Shown here: positions 44,876 through 49,153 of the stretch, in pieces
Numbering within the stretch: the first letter of the stretch is position 1
Layout: each line of letters starts with the position of its first letter
NCBI GenBank assembly: GCA_025449115.1
Contig: JAHLKC010000204.1
Coordinates: 1-49,153 of the forward strand
Direction: 5' to 3'
DNA length: 49,153 nucleotides
Origin: Chytridium lagenaria
Taxonomy: Eukaryota; Chytridiomycota; Chytridiomycetes; Chytridiales; Chytridiaceae
Position numbers and translations under genes: made by a program
The notes under the pieces: model-generated
Told to the model about the DNA's origin: nothing
What the model saw: the letters and a program-made list of their open reading frames with translations, nothing else
Database searches by the model: none

Positions 44876-46050
44876 ATGAAATTGAACCCGTTTCATCCTC
44901 TGCCCATCGAGCTATGCGAGCCCATTCTCCGCTTCACAGACGACCTTCAGCTATCCATCAAGGTCGAATGCATCTTAAACGGCCTTCCCTCCATCAACCC
45001 AGACCCAACAAAAGTCTTTGACCAATTCACTCCCACCATCAAAACCTTCCCTGGTTCGATCTCGCTCTCCAAACACTGGACCATCTCCTTATACAAAACT
45101 ATGACCTTTCAGATCGGCAGCAAACTAAGCGTGGCCAAGTACTATAAAGAAGATGTAACCAATGCGGTTCTGGCTTGGATGTATCGATGGGATCCCGCTG
45201 GTTGGAAATCGGAATGGACGGACAGGGCGATCATTTTAGGTCGCCTAAGAATTGTTCAAATGCTTCATCGAAACATGTCCCCAAAGTTTACCGAAGAGTC
45301 CCCAGGGCTTGCTGTGAAACATGGACACCTAGACATTCTCATCTTACTCCTTCAGCAAATTGAAGGATATGAAAAACAGATAATGTATTATGCCACATCA
45401 AGGGCAGTTCAAGATCGTAAAATATCTCTATGAGACTAGAATTGCGAAATTCTCCAAAGACTTGTTTTGTCTTGCGGCGGAAAAGGGGACATGTGGATAT
45501 CTTGCGGTACTTTTGTGAGCAAGACATGGATGCCTTCCTGTCTAGTGGTGGTATGATGCACGCTGCTGCAGGAGGAGGGCAACTGGAGGCAGTCAAGTTT
45601 TTTCACGAGATGGGTCTTTCGACATCTTTTGAAATGGAAACGGCAGCTAGCCGTGGTCATTTAGAGGTTGTAAAGTTTTTTCACGAGAATGGGGTGGCTT
45701 GCACCGTCGATGCGATGAATTTGGCTGCGGCGGGTGGCTATTTGGATGTGGTGATGTTTCTTGATGCTCATCGAATTGAAGGCTGCACCACTTCAGCGAT
45801 GGATTGGGCCATTAGGCGCGGCAATATCGAGGTCGTAAAATACTTCCATACGCATCGGGGTGAGGAATGGACGGCGGATAGGTTGAAGGTTGCACGTTCA
45901 AGGGGCAATAGAGATATAATGAAATACATCAATTCTCTTCATAGAGAATTAACGAAGGGGCGGCGGCGAGGGGAAAAGGGGACTCGGGTCGGTGAGGTTT
46001 TGTGTGGAGATGAAGTTGATGGAGGGTCGTTGACGCGGGTGAAGTCCTAG
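44876..46050 (+). CDS. F-box-like/ankyrin-repeat protein
   Basis: ATG at 44876. The N-terminus FHPLPIELCEPILRFTDDLQ resembles an F-box. It is followed by repeated ankyrin-type helices: IILGRLRIVQMLHRNMSPKF, LAVKHGHLDILILLLQQIEG, FKIVKYLYETRIAKFSKDLF, AAEKGHVDILRYFCEQDMDA, AAGGGQLEAVKFFHEMGLST, AASRGHLEVVKFFHENGVAC, AAAGGYLDVVMFLDAHRIEG, AIRRGNIEVVKYFHTHRGEE and ARSRGNRDIMKYINSLHREL. The stop is at 46048-46050. Two frame breaks, near 45392 and at the GGGG near 45487, are each repaired by one base. The unit A-x-x-G-x-[LI]-[DE]-V-V-K-[FY]-F/L is the divergent ankyrin form common in large gene families of protists, basal fungi and giant viruses. It probably recruits a target to a ubiquitin ligase; this is inference. 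Confidence 0.75.
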
Positions 46051-46559
46051 GTAGTTGGAGGTTTTGAGTTTTGAAAGAAACAAATGTGGTTTTGTTTGAT
46101 GAAAGATTGATTGTTATACATGGGATGCCGGGAAGTGTATGGGGGGAGGTTGGAAAGGGGACTACGTGTTCATGCTGATTCTTTTCATTATTGTAGTTGA
46201 TAACTTTTGGATCACCACGTTGGTGTTATATTTAATATTATGTAAACCACGTCTAAACGTTATTCTACAGTTTCACGCTTTGGGATTCAAACACCTTCTT
46301 TTAACACAGTAACTTTTCGACATTTTCTGACTTGGAGCATTAGTGCGTTGACTTGAGAAGTCGAGCATTCAATGCCTTTTTTAAGAATCTTTTTGTCTCA
46401 AAGAATTTCAAAAGACGGCCGTACTTGTGTAACAATAACCTTCCTTCGAACTTCCTTGTGAGAATTTTGAGACGGACTCCCTTGAGCCCTACTTTGCGTC
46501 ATCCCATTACGCTTCACCCGCTTTCTCGTTCTCTCATCGACACCAGCTGAGACACAGAG
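46051..46559. other. Intergenic region upstream of the CSC1-like gene
   Basis: No gene recognised. The open frame at 46353-46550 lies directly upstream of the channel start and has no motif, so it is probably 5' leader. Confidence 0.45.
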
Positions 46560-49153
46560 ATGGTTGAATCGTCGGAGCCACAGGACCTTGTGACGGTCCT
46601 GATTTCCGTCGGTGTCCAGACCGCCATTGCATTCGGTGAGTCCTTTCAAACATCTTGAGGCTGAAAACCTATGATCCTAACACCGTTTATCCATCAACAA
46701 AAGGTCTCATCTTTGCCTTCTCCCTCCTTCGTCCTGCCAACAAGGTTGTCTATCAACCTAGGCTGAAGTTTGCTCCTGAAAGGTTGGTTTAGTTGGTCTC
46801 GCGGGAGTTACTGATTCATCTGAAATAGCAAACGACCAAAAGCCCTTGGTCCTGAACCCACAGCATGGATCAGCCCCATCTTTTCTGTCAATGAGAATGC
46901 ATCAATCGCTTTACTTGGGTCTCGATGCCGTCATGTTCTTGAGGTACCTCAAGTTTCTCTTGAGGCTTTTCACCATCCTCTTCTTGTTTGGTGAGTTTTA
47001 ACATTCCTAATTGCCTGTGATCTCACAATTAAAAGGTGTCCCTATGATCTTTATCTACTTTTTCTACGCTCGTATCGTCGGAAAACCCGCTGACACTGGT
47101 GTGAGTCTCGCACCAGTCAACAACGTCAACAATGGTGTCCAGATCTCGCAGGCCGTGATCACTCGCACCACTGCTCGTACCGTCAGCGGAACTGTATTTA
47201 ATGAAGCTGTTACCAGTACCATTGACTTTACTTTGACAACTACTGCTACTTCTGGAATCTTGACATCGAACGCCCCTTCATCATCAGCCGCCACCGATGC
47301 TCCTACCACCAATGTTGCTACCACCGATGCCGCTTCTATTACCGAAGCCCCCGTTGTCACCGACGCTCCTGTCCCCTCCGTCACCGATGCCGCTCCCGTC
47401 CCATCAACCACCGCAGAAGCCGCCCCGGCCGTTCGCGCCAACTTTAATCAACGGTTCCATGGTTTCCACCTTGGAAAACGCAACGACGACGATCTCACTG
47501 GCGCTGTTCCTGCGCAAGTTGCTTTTGGATTGAAGCATAAGGTTGTCTTGGGACATGGAATGGATGTGGAGCTTTTGAGGAGGGATTTGGAGAGACGGGA
47601 TGTGAATTTATCGGCTATAAAGTTTCCAAACCCTTCGTTGGCGAATTTGACCATGTCGATGATTGATGTGGATCATCCTATGTATTGGTTACCGGCGAGT
47701 CTTACTTGGTTGATTAGTATTATCGTTTACTGTAAGTATTTATTTTTGGCCATTTCTTTTTTATCTTCGGTCACCTGGTTAAGGTGTGAAACACGTCTCT
47801 CTTTTCTGGTGTTTTTTCAATGTCTCAAACTCACCCGCTCTTGGTTTTCGCCCTTTCTCCCAATTCTCGCTCTGCTTCCCGAATATTTTCTGACATCTTC
47901 TTTCAAAAGTGTCTTTACTCCACGTTTGGATGGACTACATTAAGTTCCGCAAGCAGTACTTTGTATCGGATGAATTTCAAAAAGAGTTCCATCACCGCCT
48001 TCTCCTGCTTACGAACCTTCCTGACAGTCTCACGGATTCCGAGAGCTTGTTGAAGTACATGTCATCATTAGGTTTAAAGTACCCTCCCAAGGCCGCCATC
48101 ATCAACCGCAACGCTGGTGATCTGAGCAAGCTTATCGTCAAGCACGAAAAGGCCACAAAGAGTCTTGAAGCCATCTTAGCAAAGTATCTTGACAACCCGG
48201 ATAACCTCCCGGCGGAACGCCCCACCATGAAGGATGCTTCCGGAAGTAAAGTTGACGCCATCTCCCACCTTAGTAACGAAATCAACGAGCTCGAGGAACG
48301 CATTTACGCTCTCCGCGCCATTCCCGACTCCAGCCTTCGTCCCACCGCATCCGCCTTTGTCGCCTTCGAATCCATTAAAGGCGCCCATTCCGCTGCCCGT
48401 AAGATCCGTGAGAACCCTACCATCCTTATCCAAGGCCACATCATCACCCCACCCAAAATTAAGCCCTCTCCAGCGCTCTGAAGTCGTCTGGGAAAACGTT
48501 GACATGACTCCTGCCGAACGCTACCCCCGTCGTCTTATTGCCTTGGGTCTCGTTATCGCACTCACTGTCATCTGGACATTTTTTGTTGCCGCCGTCACCC
48601 TTCTCGAAGATCTCCGAGCCGTTTTCAAGGGCAACGACGCTGTCTTGAAATTTTTGAATCAGAATTCTCAGATCACGGTTATTTTGCAGGGTTTCCTTGC
48701 ACCAATCATCTTGGCCATTGCGCTTGCGCTTTTGCCAATGATTTTGAAGTACATTTCGTGGTTTCAGGGAATCTCGAGTTCGCATGGCATCATGAAGAGT
48801 GTGCTTTATAAGCTGTTCTTCTTCCAGGTGTATCAAGTGTTTATGTCCACTGTGTTTAAGGCACTACAGGCGACTTTGTCGTCCAATACGGGGAATACGG
48901 GGGCTGTTACGGATATTTACAGGAAGACGGTTACCGATGCGTTGGTGCAGATTGGGAACGTGAGCATTTTCCCCTCTATTTTTCGCAATTATTATTTTAT
49001 CATGTCTGACAGCATTCTAACGTACCAACTTACCAATTTTTTCTTTCTCAGAAATCATCTGCCTATATTGCTCTTTTCGGTACATATTTTGCTGGTTATG
49101 GTATCGAAATCATCCAAGCCGCGTCCTTTATCATGAACTTTATTCGTCGTCGA
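46560..49153 (+). CDS. CSC1/TMEM63/OSCA-family mechano- or osmosensitive cation channel, 3' end missing
   Basis: ATG at 46560. The order follows the family: an N-terminal membrane segment (TVLISVGVQTAIAFGLIFAF, SLLRPANKVVYQPRLKFAPE), LGLDAVMFLRYLKFLLRLFT, VPMIFIYFFYARIVG, then an unusually long Ser/Thr/Ala-rich outer loop (47090-47460), NPSLANLTMSMIDVDHPMYW, ASLTWLISIIVY, the cytosolic PHM7-like domain (DYIKFRKQYFVSDEFQKEFH, RLLLLTNLPDSLTDSESLLK, KKSLEAILAKYL-type coiled helix), and after a frame break near 48478 SEVVWENVDMTPAERYPRRL and RLIALGLVIALTVIWTFFVA, ILQGFLAPIILAIALALLPM, ISSSHGIMKSVLYKLFFFQV and further membrane segments to the window end (YIALFGTYFAGYGIEIIQAA). Introns lie near 46636-46702, 46784-46829, 46992-47035, 47732-47908 and 48960-49052. 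It is probably a plasma-membrane calcium-permeable channel gated by osmotic or mechanical stress. Confidence 0.88.

Overview
This window looks like chromosomal DNA of a flagellated (zoosporic) early-diverging fungus, most likely a chytrid. The reasons are many short GT-AG introns (down to about 37 nt), fungal-type protein families (GH3 beta-glucosidase, CSC1/TMEM63 channel, a serine/alanine-rich GPI-type wall protein, MPR1/SPT10-like GNAT), and a nearly complete intraflagellar transport gene, IFT144/WDR19, which non-flagellated fungi lack. I cannot name the species. No virus, transposon, CRISPR array or bacterial operon structure was recognised.

Layout. 1-1638 (+): C-terminal part of a HLTF/Rad5-like SNF2-RING helicase. 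2540-5465 (-): single-pass receptor-like protein with a cytoplasmic SH3 domain. 6213-6870 (+): unrecognised secreted-type protein. 7135-7991 (+): GNAT acetyltransferase. 8204-13637 (+): IFT144. 13798-16056 (+): KDM3-like JmjC demethylase. 16311-18877 (-): protein with three CCCH/zinc-knuckle modules. 19559-22321 (-): GH3 beta-glucosidase. 23589-23661 (-): tRNA-Cys(GCA). 24473-26308 (-): F-box/LRR-like protein. 26487-28591 (-): AGFG-type ArfGAP. 29007-30310 (-): mitochondrial carrier. 30563-30988 (-): small unrecognised protein. 32221-34059 (+): COG0523 (CobW-type) GTPase. 34791-35252 (-): GPI-type wall protein. 36999-38348 (-): Cys-rich receptor-like protein, a paralogue of the 2540-5465 gene. 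38715-40402 (-): syntaxin with an unusual proline-rich tail. 40938-41456 (-): ribosomal protein eL34. 43045-44747 (+): acid-phosphatase-like phosphoesterase. 44876-46050 (+): F-box/ankyrin-repeat protein. 46560-49153 (+): CSC1/TMEM63 channel, cut by the window end.

A property that governs how the window must be read: many coding exons contain single-base frame breaks, mostly at short homopolymers, and most are repaired by one base. The clearest is in eL34, an essential ribosomal protein, so the pattern points to residual assembly indels rather than pseudogenes. Gene boundaries below therefore span joined frames and introns.

The genes are mostly independent housekeeping and cell-biology functions. 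Loose themes are flagellar assembly (IFT144), membrane traffic (syntaxin, AGFG ArfGAP), the cell surface and wall (two receptor-like paralogues, GPI protein, beta-glucosidase, CSC1 channel) and chromatin or DNA repair (SNF2-RING, KDM3-like). The best candidate for something undescribed is the pair of receptor-like proteins, which share a cysteine pattern and an intron at the same place and phase in the ectodomain but have different cytoplasmic tails, one with an SH3 domain and one without.
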